Below, piece after piece: positions 1-9,642 of a stretch of 64,000 nt of DNA (positions are counted from its first letter, which is position 1; every line of letters starts with the position of its first letter). Location: NCBI GenBank assembly GCA_963854835.1, contig OY978525.1, positions 32,697,253 through 32,761,252 on the forward strand, written 5' to 3'. The notes beneath the pieces are model-generated. The model made no database searches. It saw nothing but the letters and a program-made list of their open reading frames with translations, and had not been told where the DNA came from. Made by a program: the position numbers and the translations under genes. Source of the DNA: Megamerina dolium (taxonomy: Eukaryota > Arthropoda > Insecta > Diptera > Megamerinidae).

Positions 1-300
1 GGGTCGGTCATAGCTTTGAACCCTCTGAGGGCAAAACATCCATTTTGTATGCTTCGACAAAATATTGAGAAGAGATAAAATTAATAGAGATCGGATATGC
101 ATTTGACCCATCTAGGGGTGAATTCAAGGAGTGAATGAAGCGAATTTTATGAAAACATAAATTTTGTACGGGAGGTCTTATAAGGGATAGAGATAGAGCA
201 TAGATAGAGATAGAGAATAAATATGTTCCGGAAAAAAGTTGAGAACAGAAAATTAATAGGGGTTGGTCATACGTTTCACCCGTCTAGAAGTGAGATTTCT
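1..300. repeat. Short dispersed repeat with three diverged copies of a ~40-bp motif
   Basis: A motif of the form TTAATAGRGRTYGG, then CAT, then CCCRTCTAGRGGTGA recurs near 1-40, 85-125 and 250-295. ATTTTGTATGG-like stretches and GATAGAGATAGAG microsatellite sequence lie between the copies. Spacing is irregular. There is no open frame worth calling. The family is not recognised. Confidence 0.4.
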
Positions 301-1882
301 AATTAGTAAGAAATTTAATTTAGATGTCTGATTTCTTGGGCAAATATTAATTACAATTTTATTTTGCTAAACTTGACTTGTTTAATGCACATGTAAACAT
401 CTAAAAAATGAATTAATATATTGTACATAATTAAAAATAGAACTTGTATCAAAATCACTTACCGAAATTCTATTAAAATTATAAAAAATTTCCAATGTCT
501 TTCTGCTATTAGTGTGTAAAGAATGATATTTTGAAAATTAATATACACAAATTTTCTATTATCACTTTGAAAATCAATTGAATTTCAAATAATAACACAA
601 AAATTATAAAAGAAGAATTTCGTCTCTTTCTATCATTAAATCAAATAACAATATTGAAGTATTGAAGTATTTTATATTGAAAATTGATAATCAATTAAAT
701 TTCATACAATAACATTTTTCCTCCTCTAGCTACTATCTATTTATCATAAAAATAAAGGCAAAAATGCCTATGTATTGTCCATATACTATAAGGAAATAAA
801 CAAATAATAATCTTTTGATATCAATTTTATGTGTGAGATAGAGAAAGAGTGATAAAATGTACACATGGATGCATATATAGTATATAAGTATGTATGTGTA
901 TACATGAAATTGAGAACAAATCAATTTTTCACTTTTATTTGACTTTTTGTTAGTAAATACCATATCAATAGGGTACTTCAAACTCATAGTCAATCGTTCA
1001 GCATCATTATTATTATCATCATCATCACCACTCGTTATCACAGTCATTCTTATCGTCCTTATCAAAGAGACACCCATCCATTCACTCATCCATTGATTCA
1101 TGCATTCATTCATTCATTCACCAAAGAACATAAATGAAGAATACATCTGTTGTTAGTTTTGACATGCTTTTTGACACATGCTTACAATGGTCAAAACCTT
1201 TTCAAAATTTAATACTCTCAATAAGGGATAAAACCTGATAAACGATAAAGATGTAGTAAATAGGAAGTATGCATAAGAAGAAGAAGACAATGATGCTGAT
1301 GATGACGATAACGACTACAACGAAATGACATACAAGTGGTATGAGTAATCTGTAAGTGAATAGCAAGCAGCTAGAGTACTTATGCTTCAATCTGACATTG
1401 AGTACACTATCAGCATTGAACAGCAGTAGTAACAACACACAAATACTATCATCATCATTATCATCATCATCAAGAGCGTAGTTGAAATTTCTATATATCA
1501 TTAGCAAATACTTATGTACCTCAACTATTGTAATGTACATAGAAATGTATACATATATGGACATCCTCGTATCTTTGAAGTGAAAAGTATCTAAAGAATG
1601 TATTTTATGATATCGTGTTTGAACTTTCATAACTTTAACTCAAGTTGACCTTTATATGAAATATAATCTTTTTATTACCGTCTGATTGTGTGCGTATCGA
1701 CTAGCTACACATATAATGATGGGGATGGGATGGTCTGTGTGCGTGTATTTTATTGTGTGAACAAATATACTCGTATAACTAAAAAAATATATGTGAAACA
1801 GATGTGTTACGTATCTCGTGTAGATATCGATTTAGTAAGATGTTTGGCTATTTAATCATACATATATATTAATATTTATATA
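301..1882. other. AT-rich non-coding stretch with CAT/ATC microsatellites
   Basis: The stretch is mostly A/T. Triplet tracts rich in ATC/CAT lie near 1000-1030 and 1450-1480. The two open frames on the minus strand (733-1113 and 1202-1630) are low-complexity and contain Asp/Asn runs translated from these tracts, so I do not treat them as genes. The left flank of the LTR retrotransposon insertion, TATA, is at 1879-1882. Confidence 0.6.
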
Positions 1883-2249
1883 TGTGGAATTCTCATCCAC
1901 GTTCTGCTAATTCAAACTCCTCGTTATATTTTACATTAGAATTATGGTAATTTATTAAAATATTGAAAAGAGTAATTTCTAGAATAATTTATGTGGATTA
2001 ATTGATACGGTTTTTACATTGTATGTACGCGATGTTATTCGCTCGCTCGTGGTTTAAAGACTAAAGAAATAACTTACATTCTATTCTGTCTTTTTGTCCG
2101 TCAGGGTTGCATTTTAAAGTGTGTTAGTTCATAGTCGCATTTGTAGGTATATGGTAGTCAGTCTTGCTTAAAGGCATATGTCCGTTCGTCTGTTACGCGT
2201 TGCTCAGTAGTTTCGTCCGCTACGCGTTGCTCTTCCGTCAGATCCCACA
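1883..2249 (-). repeat. 3' LTR of the gypsy-type element
   Basis: The 367-bp downstream LTR in element sense. The last 15 codons, including the stop, of the gag-pol frame lie inside it (2204-2249). The sequence just upstream in element sense (complement of about 2250-2265) is not a clean polypurine tract. It reads roughly GTAGGATGGCCGA, so the plus-strand primer is weak or unconventional. Confidence 0.92.
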
Positions 2250-5200
2250 TTCGGCCATCCTACGCGTTCATTCGGCTCGAATGAAGGGTCCCATTTCTTC
2301 ATATATTCAGCGATTGTGGTTGTGCGGCCTGGGCCTTCGTGATCACCAACTTTTACGACCTCGTATCTGCCATGATTCATCTTCTTGCTGATTTTGTATG
2401 GCCCGAAAAATTTTGGCTTCAGTTTCAGACCAGATCCGAATTGAGTTCGCTTGATGGCTACTAATTCGTCGATCTCATAGTTAACTTCTGCTTTACGACG
2501 TTTGTTGAAATTTCGTTTATTTTCATCTTGTATTTTAGCTATGTTGTTTTGAGCTTGTTGGCGTATTGCTTCGCGTTCTTTGTCGATTTCGTTGATAGCT
2601 GCGCTCTCCAGCAGCTCTTGGAGTTCTGGTATTCCGGTGACACGCATTTCTAAACCTGTTAGTACTCGAAATGGTGATAGTCGCGTACTTCTTGTAGGCG
2701 TATTGTTGATATATTGTTGCACGCGATCGACATGCTTATACCAGCTCCCAGGATTTTCAGCACACAATTTCGAAACCATCGGCACAACAATTTTGTGTAT
2801 GCGCTCGACCTGCCCGTTTCCTCTGGGAACGCCCGTTGCTATTAGCAAATGCTGCACTTCTTCCTGTTCACAGTACTCTTTGAAGAGAGATGACGTGAAA
2901 GCAGCGCCTCTGTCGGTAATAATACGCTTCGGATTTCCGAAAATCGATGCTTGTTTTCGAAGTCGGTCAACAACTGCCTCTGCACCCGTATTTTTTGTTG
3001 GGTACAGCCATACGAATTTCGAAAATGCATCTACTACAACCAGGATATAGTTGTACGCCTTATTCGTGGTTTCCATTGGACCTACATGATCGATATGCAG
3101 GGTTCCAAGCGGCTTGTCCTCCTTGTTGATTGGGTTTAAAAAACCTTCCTTTTTGCCAGACTTTGCATCCGTTACAATGCATGCAATGCAGCTTCTCACC
3201 ATCTTGGCTACTTTCGACGTCAGTTGCGGAATGAAAAACGATTTCTCGATGGCATCTTGGGTTTTCTTGATGGAAAAATGTCCCTGAGAATGCGCCATCT
3301 TGATAATCTCTTCCTCCATTAGTGACGGAACCACTATTAGCTCTTTAATAGGGTCTTTGAACAGCACGTCGTGTTTGACATAAAAGTCTTCGTATTCGTC
3401 CTTTTCTACTATTTTGCGAACTGCCCGTATCCAGTCGTCGTGTTGCTGCGCTTGCTTGAGTCGGTGATTTAGCGAATCCTCCAACATCAAGCACGACACT
3501 CGGCTCAGCGCGTCGACATGTCGCATCTTCGTTCCACTTCTATGTTCGATTTCAAAGTCAAAATCCTGCAAAAACAATGCCCAACGTGATACTCTTAAGG
3601 GAACATCGCGTTTTTTGATCGTCATGGCAAATGCGTTGCAGTCGGTCACTACTTTGAACTTCTTGTCCATCAGGTATACGCGCCACTTCTTGAGAGCTTC
3701 TACTACCGCTAACGCTTCTAACTCATATGAGCTGTATTTCTCCTCGACGGGTTTAGTTTTCCGGCTCATATACTGCACTGGGTGGAATGCTTGTTCTTCG
3801 CTGTCCCTCTGCAACAGCACCGCTCCATAGCCAGCCATACTTGCATCTGCATGCACCTCAGTAATCGCCTTTGGGTTGTAAAGCTTCAAGACTGGTGCTT
3901 GCATCAACGCCACCTTTAGCTGTTGAATAGCTGCTAGCTGCTCGTCTTTCAACTCGAATCTAACGTCTTGCCTCAACAAATCCGAAAGCGGCTTAGCTAT
4001 CACAGCATACCTTTCGATGAATCTCCTGAAATATGATGTTAGGCCCAAGAATCGTTGCATCGCTTTTCGGTCATGCGGCACTGGGAAGTTTCTCACCGCA
4101 CTTGTCTTCGCTTCTGATGGTTTTATGGAATTGTTTTCGACAATATATCCCAAAAACTCGACTCTTTTCATTAAAAACTGGCATTTGCTCCACTTTATCT
4201 TTAAGCCATTTACCGCCGCAGTTCGTAAAACCAGCTCCAACTTCTGAATACCCTCGATATCATCCTTGGCGGGAATAATTAGGTCATCCATGTACGCCAC
4301 CACTGTTCCGTCTGCTATGAGATCTCGTAAAACAGCAAAAATGTATCGCGAAAAAACTGCCGGCGAATTTGATATCCCAAATGGAACATACAGGAATTCA
4401 AATTGGCCATTGTGCGTCACGAAAGAGGTATACTTTTGTGAATCTTTGTCCACTGGAACGTGGAAAAATCCGTTGGTCAAATCAAGCGTCGTGAAAACGT
4501 TCGCACCCTGTAGCTGCTCAAGCACGTCATCTATTATGGGCATCGGGAAATTGTCTCGTACAATTTTCGCATTTAATCGCCGATAATCACAGCAAAGTCG
4601 CTTGCTGCCGTCTTTCTTCGAGACCAGCACAATCGGTGACGCATAGTCGGAAGTGCTTGGTTTAATGACCCCTTCCTCCAACCACTGCTTCACCTGCGCA
4701 TCTACAATGCATCTGTCAGCGTAAGACATCCGCCTCGGTCTTTCGTAAACAGGTTTCTCATCGACAAGCAGTATTTTCATTTCCACGGGCGATTTCGTAG
4801 TTTTCTGTGGCTGGTAATTAGCTATCATACTTTTCACAGATCCAGCATGACAAAGATGCAGATGTGACAGATCAACTTCTTCTGCAGGTGTTTCGATCAC
4901 CTCGGCTAGCAAACACATAGCCCCAAACTCGCTGGTTAATTCTGCCACCCGATTTTCTAGTACCCGTTTCCGCTTAGGTACTGCTCCGCGCTCACTAGCG
5001 CTCTCTACGTATTCGCTCGCCACAGCATTCGTCGATTTTCGTTGAAAATGTGGTAGTCCCACTACCTCTCCGCGCGTCGAAGCGCTCTCGTTGCGTATCT
5101 GGGAAGATACAAATCCGCGCTCACTGGCGCTCGCTGTGTAATCGCCTACAGCAGCATCCGGCACATTCACATGCCCATGCGATAATCCAATCGCTTTTCC

Positions 5201-6931
5201 GCGCATCGAAACGCTCTCGCTACATACCTTCGCCTTTTTAGGTATAGCGCCGCGCCCAGCAGCGCTCGCTGTGTGCTCGCTCACGACAGCATTCAACACC
5301 TTTCCGTGTCCACGCGGCACTCTAACCGCTCCGTCGCGTTTATTAACGCTCTCGCTACGTACACTTGCCATAGCCCGCCACATTGCCTGAGGCTCTCGTT
5401 GTTCTCCAGCTGCAACAGTGCGCTCGCTCACGCCCTCGTTGTATGCTACTGACTTCCGCACATCTCCACCACCACCCTGACAAACGTCTTCTCGCGCCGC
5501 TGCGCCAACCGTTTCATATTCGTGTCGGTGTATCTTGTCTGCTACCTGTGTGAACTGCTGCTGTTTCTGCTGCACTAACTCCTTCCGTCTGAATACAGCG
5601 CCTTCTTCCGTTACGATCAGGTCAACTTGTTTGAGTACATTGTTGCCTATCACTAGCGCATAGCTTAAGTCGCGCTCTTTTGCCACATGGAAGGTTATGT
5701 CCATCTCGATACGATCAATCATCATAGGCATGGTGAGGCTGCCAATTGTTGTTAGCTCGCTGCTACCAATGCCCACTAGTCGCCGCTTTTCGTTTTTCAG
5801 CTCAACATCCAGCTGCAGCATCAGCATAGTATCACACCGCATTAGGCATAAGTCTGAGCCTGTATCAATCAGAGCCGATACTGTTCTAGGCATCTTGTTG
5901 ACTACGTTAAATTGTATGTCCTTAAATATTAGACCGCTCTTACGACTCGCGATCGCCACTATTTCGTCATCCGTCATCGTGTTTACGCTGCTCTTTTCTG
6001 CCTTGATGGGCTTTTCAAGCTGCTTGCACTCTACTGCGCGATGACCCTCCTTGCCACATTTAAAACATGCAATGCGCTTACGCGGACAGTTGCGTGCAAA
6101 ATGTGAAGTATCGCCACAATTGAAACATTTCTTCGCATTTGAAGCTGCACCAGCTGAAACTTTGTTCGATGGCAGTTGTTGTGGTTGGACCGGATTGTTG
6201 TGCATACCAGCAGGTTTACTCGAGCGTATCTTCTCATACACCTTTATTTGCTCCTTCAAATCTCTAACTGTTTTTGCCTGATACAAGTTACTTTTATTTG
6301 CCCTGGCGTCTGGTATACCCTCAATGAAATACTCGATTAAACTTGAATCGTCCAAATTTATCGGCTTTCCAATTTCCATCAGCACGTACAAATATTCTCG
6401 TAGGTCTTCACCTTGGCGTTTCCGACGGTTTCTTAGCGCGCGATGTACTTCGACTGACGACAGCACCGTACCAAACTCCTGGCGCAATGTAAGCTTTAAT
6501 GAGCTAAAACTGCTTATACCATTTTGGCTACGCACAAAAATCTTAGCCGCTCCTTTCAGCAGCTGCTTCGCATAGATAAATTTTTGCAGTTCATTCCACT
6601 GCACTGCTTCGGCGTTCGATTCAAAATCTTCTATCCATTGCTCAAAACTCGGTTGTCCTATACCGCTGAACGAACTCATCGAATCTTCGACATCACGTAA
6701 TGTAAACGTTGACCTTTCAACAACAGGCGCACGCACACGCACACTACGCCGACTTGCAGCATCATCGTAATCTGAAAATTCGCCATCGCTCACATTCAGG
6801 CCGAAGTGTTCCAGCAACCTATCCTGTAAAGTCGGTTTTCGTCCAGTTGTCGGTAGCCCCAACCCACCCAATTGTTCTTTCAAACCGTTCACAGTCAAAC
6901 CTAAAATTTCGTCACGGTCCATGTCGTACAA
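2204..6931 (-). CDS. Gag-Pol polyprotein of a Ty3/gypsy retrotransposon
   Basis: A single uninterrupted frame of 1575 codons. Residues 1-45 look like a small SAP-like helical segment, followed by a Gag region to about 260. Two CCHC zinc knuckles lie at 269-283 and 289-302. The aspartic protease active site DTG is at 356-358. A linker of about 525-655 consists of diverged internal repeats. Reverse transcriptase spans about 720-900 with YMDD at 880-883. RNase H follows, with acidic residues at D1030, E1071 and D1098. Integrase has the HHCC zinc finger (H1215, H1219, C1249, C1252) and the catalytic triad D1282, D1341, E1377, with exactly 35 residues between the last two. The order PR-RT-RH-IN is the Ty3/gypsy order. 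All key residues are present, so the protein may be functional. No frameshift separates gag from pol, so the Gag:Pol ratio must be set some other way. The C-terminus is encoded inside the 3' LTR. The start at 6931 is the first Met before the SAP-like segment. Confidence 0.93.
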   Translation of the reverse strand: MYDMDRDEILGLTVNGLKEQLGGLGLPTTGRKPTLQDRLLEHFGLNVSDGEFSDYDDAASRRSVRVRAPVVERSTFTLRDVEDSMSSFSGIGQPSFEQWIEDFESNAEAVQWNELQKFIYAKQLLKGAAKIFVRSQNGISSFSSLKLTLRQEFGTVLSSVEVHRALRNRRKRQGEDLREYLYVLMEIGKPINLDDSSLIEYFIEGIPDARANKSNLYQAKTVRDLKEQIKVYEKIRSSKPAGMHNNPVQPQQLPSNKVSAGAASNAKKCFNCGDTSHFARNCPRKRIACFKCGKEGHRAVECKQLEKPIKAEKSSVNTMTDDEIVAIASRKSGLIFKDIQFNVVNKMPRTVSALIDTGSDLCLMRCDTMLMLQLDVELKNEKRRLVGIGSSELTTIGSLTMPMMIDRIEMDITFHVAKERDLSYALVIGNNVLKQVDLIVTEEGAVFRRKELVQQKQQQFTQVADKIHRHEYETVGAAAREDVCQGGGGDVRKSVAYNEGVSERTVAAGEQREPQAMWRAMASVRSESVNKRDGAVRVPRGHGKVLNAVVSEHTASAAGRGAIPKKAKVCSESVSMRGKAIGLSHGHVNVPDAAVGDYTASASERGFVSSQIRNESASTRGEVVGLPHFQRKSTNAVASEYVESASERGAVPKRKRVLENRVAELTSEFGAMCLLAEVIETPAEEVDLSHLHLCHAGSVKSMIANYQPQKTTKSPVEMKILLVDEKPVYERPRRMSYADRCIVDAQVKQWLEEGVIKPSTSDYASPIVLVSKKDGSKRLCCDYRRLNAKIVRDNFPMPIIDDVLEQLQGANVFTTLDLTNGFFHVPVDKDSQKYTSFVTHNGQFEFLYVPFGISNSPAVFSRYIFAVLRDLIADGTVVAYMDDLIIPAKDDIEGIQKLELVLRTAAVNGLKIKWSKCQFLMKRVEFLGYIVENNSIKPSEAKTSAVRNFPVPHDRKAMQRFLGLTSYFRRFIERYAVIAKPLSDLLRQDVRFELKDEQLAAIQQLKVALMQAPVLKLYNPKAITEVHADASMAGYGAVLLQRDSEEQAFHPVQYMSRKTKPVEEKYSSYELEALAVVEALKKWRVYLMDKKFKVVTDCNAFAMTIKKRDVPLRVSRWALFLQDFDFEIEHRSGTKMRHVDALSRVSCLMLEDSLNHRLKQAQQHDDWIRAVRKIVEKDEYEDFYVKHDVLFKDPIKELIVVPSLMEEEIIKMAHSQGHFSIKKTQDAIEKSFFIPQLTSKVAKMVRSCIACIVTDAKSGKKEGFLNPINKEDKPLGTLHIDHVGPMETTNKAYNYILVVVDAFSKFVWLYPTKNTGAEAVVDRLRKQASIFGNPKRIITDRGAAFTSSLFKEYCEQEEVQHLLIATGVPRGNGQVERIHKIVVPMVSKLCAENPGSWYKHVDRVQQYINNTPTRSTRLSPFRVLTGLEMRVTGIPELQELLESAAINEIDKEREAIRQQAQNNIAKIQDENKRNFNKRRKAEVNYEIDELVAIKRTQFGSGLKLKPKFFGPYKISKKMNHGRYEVVKVGDHEGPGRTTTIAEYMKKWDPSFEPNERVGWPNVGSDGRATRSGRNY
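4964..5360 (-). repeat. Diverged ~44-codon tandem repeat inside gag-pol linker
   Basis: Residues about 525-655 contain three imperfect copies of a unit built as (S/N)ES-x-(S/N)-x-RG...G(L/V)...A(V/A)...SE-x-(T/V)-(A/E)SA-x-RG, with a partial fourth copy upstream. The repeat also shows at DNA level: GCGCGTCGAAGCGCTCTCG, GCGCATCGAAACGCTCTCG and a diverged third copy recur about every 130 bp. It lies between protease and RT, where gypsy elements normally have a short spacer. Confidence 0.7.
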
Positions 6932-8335
6932 ATATTTTATCGATGTAAATTGTTTTAATTCAATATTAAGAGTATATAGATTTGATATTAAAATAAAGTA
7001 ATCAGAATATTTAATAAAAATATAGTAATCAATAGTTTAAATCAAAATATAATTTTCAAAACAGTTCACTTGAACTTTAAATACGCAAGTAATTCAATCA
7101 GGTTTTACAAAATTTTCTATACTAAACGTCAATGCAACCAAAACAAAATATTCGCCTTCAAATGCTAATTAGGAAATTTCTTTTGTTTACATTTACTTCG
7201 TTCCAATTCCTTTCGTTTCTATACTTATTTTCTTTTGCTTGCATTAACTTCGTTTCAATTTATTTTGAACTGCTTTTTTCTGCTTCCTTTTGCACTTTAT
7301 TCTCTGTGCGTTTTGTTTAAAATTTCATTAAATACTTCTTTAATACTATTTTAATACATTTAATGTGAAAAATCTTTCGTTAATTTGCAAAAATCTTCTT
7401 TAGATATTTTTGATTTTCATTTTGCTGCGAATTTAATTGAAATCGAAGTAATTTTCTTAACTTTCTGTTTTGCTATGCGCTAAAACAATTCTGACATTTA
7501 CTTTTCTCTCCGTCTTCTTCTGATTCAAACTCTTCTTATGCAACAAAACATAAAACAATACTTTGACACTTTTCGCACAGTCCGCAGAATACGATAACAA
7601 CTTCGTTTTAGCAAAACAACAAAATCTACTTTTCCACTTATCTCTACACAGCCTCATGTACGAAATACTCTCTCGCCGCAGTCTCAAACGTTGCCACGCT
7701 CTCTACCTCGCTGCAGTCTGCGCGCTTCGATCTCTTGCACTGCTCTCACAGACGTCACGTCGCCGCGTTCTCTACCTCGCTGTAGTCTGCGCGCTTCGCT
7801 GCCGTCAATCACTTTAGCGCAGTTGCGCTCTCTTCTTCCGATAAATTCGCTGCTGCTGCTGCTCGTTGTTGGTTTTCTGCGCGTATACGTTTACTTGCGC
7901 ATATTGCTTCTACCGTTGTTCTGCTTCTCTCTATCGTGCGCGTCTTTGATGCGCTGGCTTGGCCGTTTGAATTTAACGTAACGGTTTTCAAATTTCAATC
8001 GAAAAAATTTTCAAGATTTTGCACATATGTATCTTGCAAAATTACTTGACCACTGCACTTTCTTGCTTAGTGCATTCGCTTCAATGCATTTTTTGTCAAT
8101 AACTTTCAGATTTAGTGATTACGCTCTATTGGCATTTGCATTTTTAAGCCTTTTTGCTTCACTCTGAACACACTTCACTGAATTTCCTTTAAAAATCCTT
8201 CACAGTTCGCACTTGATGGCGCTTTTCGGAACTTATTTAAATGCAATGTCCGTTCAAACGCATATTACACCGCGTTGTGAAATTCTTGTTCACACTTCTG
8301 CCTCGTTCACTTTGTAGGCGCTTTCTTAAGTAAAA
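6932..8335 (-). other. Long 5' leader of the gypsy-type element
   Basis: About 1.4 kb separates the primer-binding site from the gag start, which is long for a gypsy element. It has no long frame in element sense. A GC-richer block at about 7690-7810 contains a tandem duplication with a 69-bp period: the phrase CTCTACCTCGCTG recurs at 7701 and 7770, each followed by GTCTGCGCGCTTCG-like sequence. The rest is T-rich on the plus strand. The leader may carry packaging or translation signals, but none can be named from sequence alone. Confidence 0.6.
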
Positions 8336-8352
8336 TCCCACTTCTGACACCA
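8336..8352 (-). promoter_or_regulatory. Primer-binding site, tRNA-Leu type
   Basis: The plus strand here reads TCCCACTTCTGACACCA, which has the form of a tRNA 3' end with its CCA. The element strand is therefore complementary to it. It sits 4 bp inside the 5' LTR edge, the normal position for minus-strand priming. Assignment to tRNA-Leu rests on my recollection of the dipteran Leu acceptor and T-arm sequence and needs a tRNA comparison. Confidence 0.75.
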
Positions 8353-8356
8353 ATTT

Positions 8357-8723
8357 TGTGGAATTCTCATCCACGTTCTGCTAATTCAAACTCCTCGTTA
8401 TATTTTACATTAGAATTATGGTAATTTATTAAAATATTGAAAAGAGTAATTTCTAGAATAATTTATGTGGATTAATTGATACGGTTTTTACATTGTATGT
8501 ACGCGATGTTATTCGCTCGCTCGTGGTTTAAAGACTAAAGAAATAACTTACATTCTATTCTGTCTTTTTGTCCGTCAGGGTTGCATTTTAAAGTGTGTTA
8601 GTTCATAGTCGCATTTGTAGGTATATGGTAGTCAGTCTTGCTTAAAGGCATATGTCCGTTCGTCTGTTACGCGTTGCTCAGTAGTTTCGTCCGCTACGCG
8701 TTGCTCTTCCGTCAGATCCCACA
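8357..8723 (-). repeat. 5' LTR of the gypsy-type element
   Basis: A 367-bp direct repeat of 1883-2249, bounded by TGTGG and CCACA. In element sense this is the upstream LTR and would carry the promoter. It is followed immediately by the TATA target duplication at 8724-8727. No mismatch with the other LTR was seen by eye. Confidence 0.93.
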
Positions 8724-9021
8724 TATATGCATACATATAAATATAATACACATTAAAGTTCAATATATTTAATATTATATTTCATTGGACTAGTATAGAA
8801 GATATGACAAATTAGTTGAATGCGTTTATTTGCAATATTAAATTGGCTTATTGGCTTCATCTCAAGTCAAATATGCATATGTTTAATGGTTTATAGTTTA
8901 TTATCGTATTTATATAAGTGTTTCCAATATTCTTAGTCAGTTATATGATTATTTGTAAATTTTTGGACGATTATACGTTCATTTTGTATGGCAGCAACTT
9001 AAAGGGAGGAGATAAAAACTA
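8724..9021. other. AT-rich stretch right of the LTR element
   Basis: Begins with the right TATA target duplication (8724-8727). The rest is A/T-rich and non-coding. A phrase ATTTTGTATGGCAGCA near 8981-8996 recurs at about 9235, so this may be the edge of an older repeat that encloses the minisatellite. Confidence 0.5.
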
Positions 9022-9205
9022 AAAATTCACGAGAGTAAAAATTGCCAAGAATAAGAATTGACGACAGTAAAAATTGGCGATAGTAAAAATTAGCGATAGT
9101 AAAAATCGGTGATAGTAAAAATTGACGGGAGTAAAAATTGACGAGAGTAAAAGTAGAAGAGAGTAAAAATTGATGAGAGTAAAAATTGACGAGAGTAAAA
9201 TGGGG
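9022..9205. repeat. Minisatellite, 16-bp unit, about 11 copies
   Basis: The unit is close to GTAAAAATTGACGAGA. Successive GTAAAAA phrases are spaced exactly 16 bp apart over most of the array, with substitutions between units (ACGAGA, GCGATA, GGTGATA, AAGAGA). Sixteen is not a multiple of three, so the open frames here (minus strand, 8999-9349 and 9019-9252) are by-products. Confidence 0.85.
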
Positions 9206-9642
9206 GGCAAAGAGGATTTCGGATATTTTATGTTCATTTTGTATGACAGCATCCGTAACCGTTAGATAGGGGATAAGTAGCCCCGAATATAATATTTGGG
9301 AATTTATCTGCCGATTTTCTAGTACTTCCAACTTAATTTTGTACGCCATTCCTCTTAAAATATGAAGAAAAAGGTAAATAAGTTTAGGGGAAATATTATA
9401 ATGAAAAAATGAATGGCAATGGGAATAAATCGGTTATATATTTCGCACTTCCAGAATGTTTTAATTTGTTTCTCATACATTTCGCAGCCACCTTAATGCG
9501 TAAATTTCGAATTTTATCTTAGTTCCGGTTAAATCAAAAAAATTATACCAATTTTGCGGAGTTGCTGGTTTTATTTTCGACTATTTCAAATCAAACTACA
9601 TATAAGGTTTAGTCATTGATTCAAAATTTCACTTCGTTTTTT
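9206..9642. other. Non-coding AT-rich spacer
   Basis: Contains a second ATTTTGTATGACAGCA phrase near 9235 and then unstructured A/T-rich sequence up to the start of the INE-1-like element. No gene seen. Confidence 0.5.

Larger units (their letters stand above)
1883..8723 (-). mobile_element. Complete Ty3/gypsy LTR retrotransposon, apparently young
   Basis: The element spans 6841 bp on the minus strand. Two direct 367-bp LTRs (1883-2249 and 8357-8723) begin TGTGG and end CCACA and look identical by eye. It is flanked by a 4-bp duplication TATA (1879-1882 and 8724-8727), the target type used by many insect gypsy-group elements. A primer-binding site lies next to the 5' LTR and a single gag-pol frame fills most of the interior. 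There is no env-like frame, so it is a plain retrotransposon rather than an errantivirus type. A single gag-pol frame with a Leu-type primer site is reminiscent of the mdg3/blastopia group, but that placement is inference. Near-identical LTRs and an intact frame indicate recent insertion and possible competence. Confidence 0.93.

Noticed and set aside
2580..6948. Many plus-strand frames opposite gag-pol
   Set aside because: Shadows of the minus-strand coding sequence; none shows independent domains.
7132..7320. Hydrophobic plus-strand frame in the retrotransposon leader
   Set aside because: It runs antisense to the element, is Phe/Leu-rich from T-rich DNA and has no domain, so it is not a hidden env or antisense gene.
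8999..9349. Repetitive minus-strand frame with NFYS/QFLLS repeats
   Set aside because: It is the translation of the 16-bp minisatellite, not a repeat protein.
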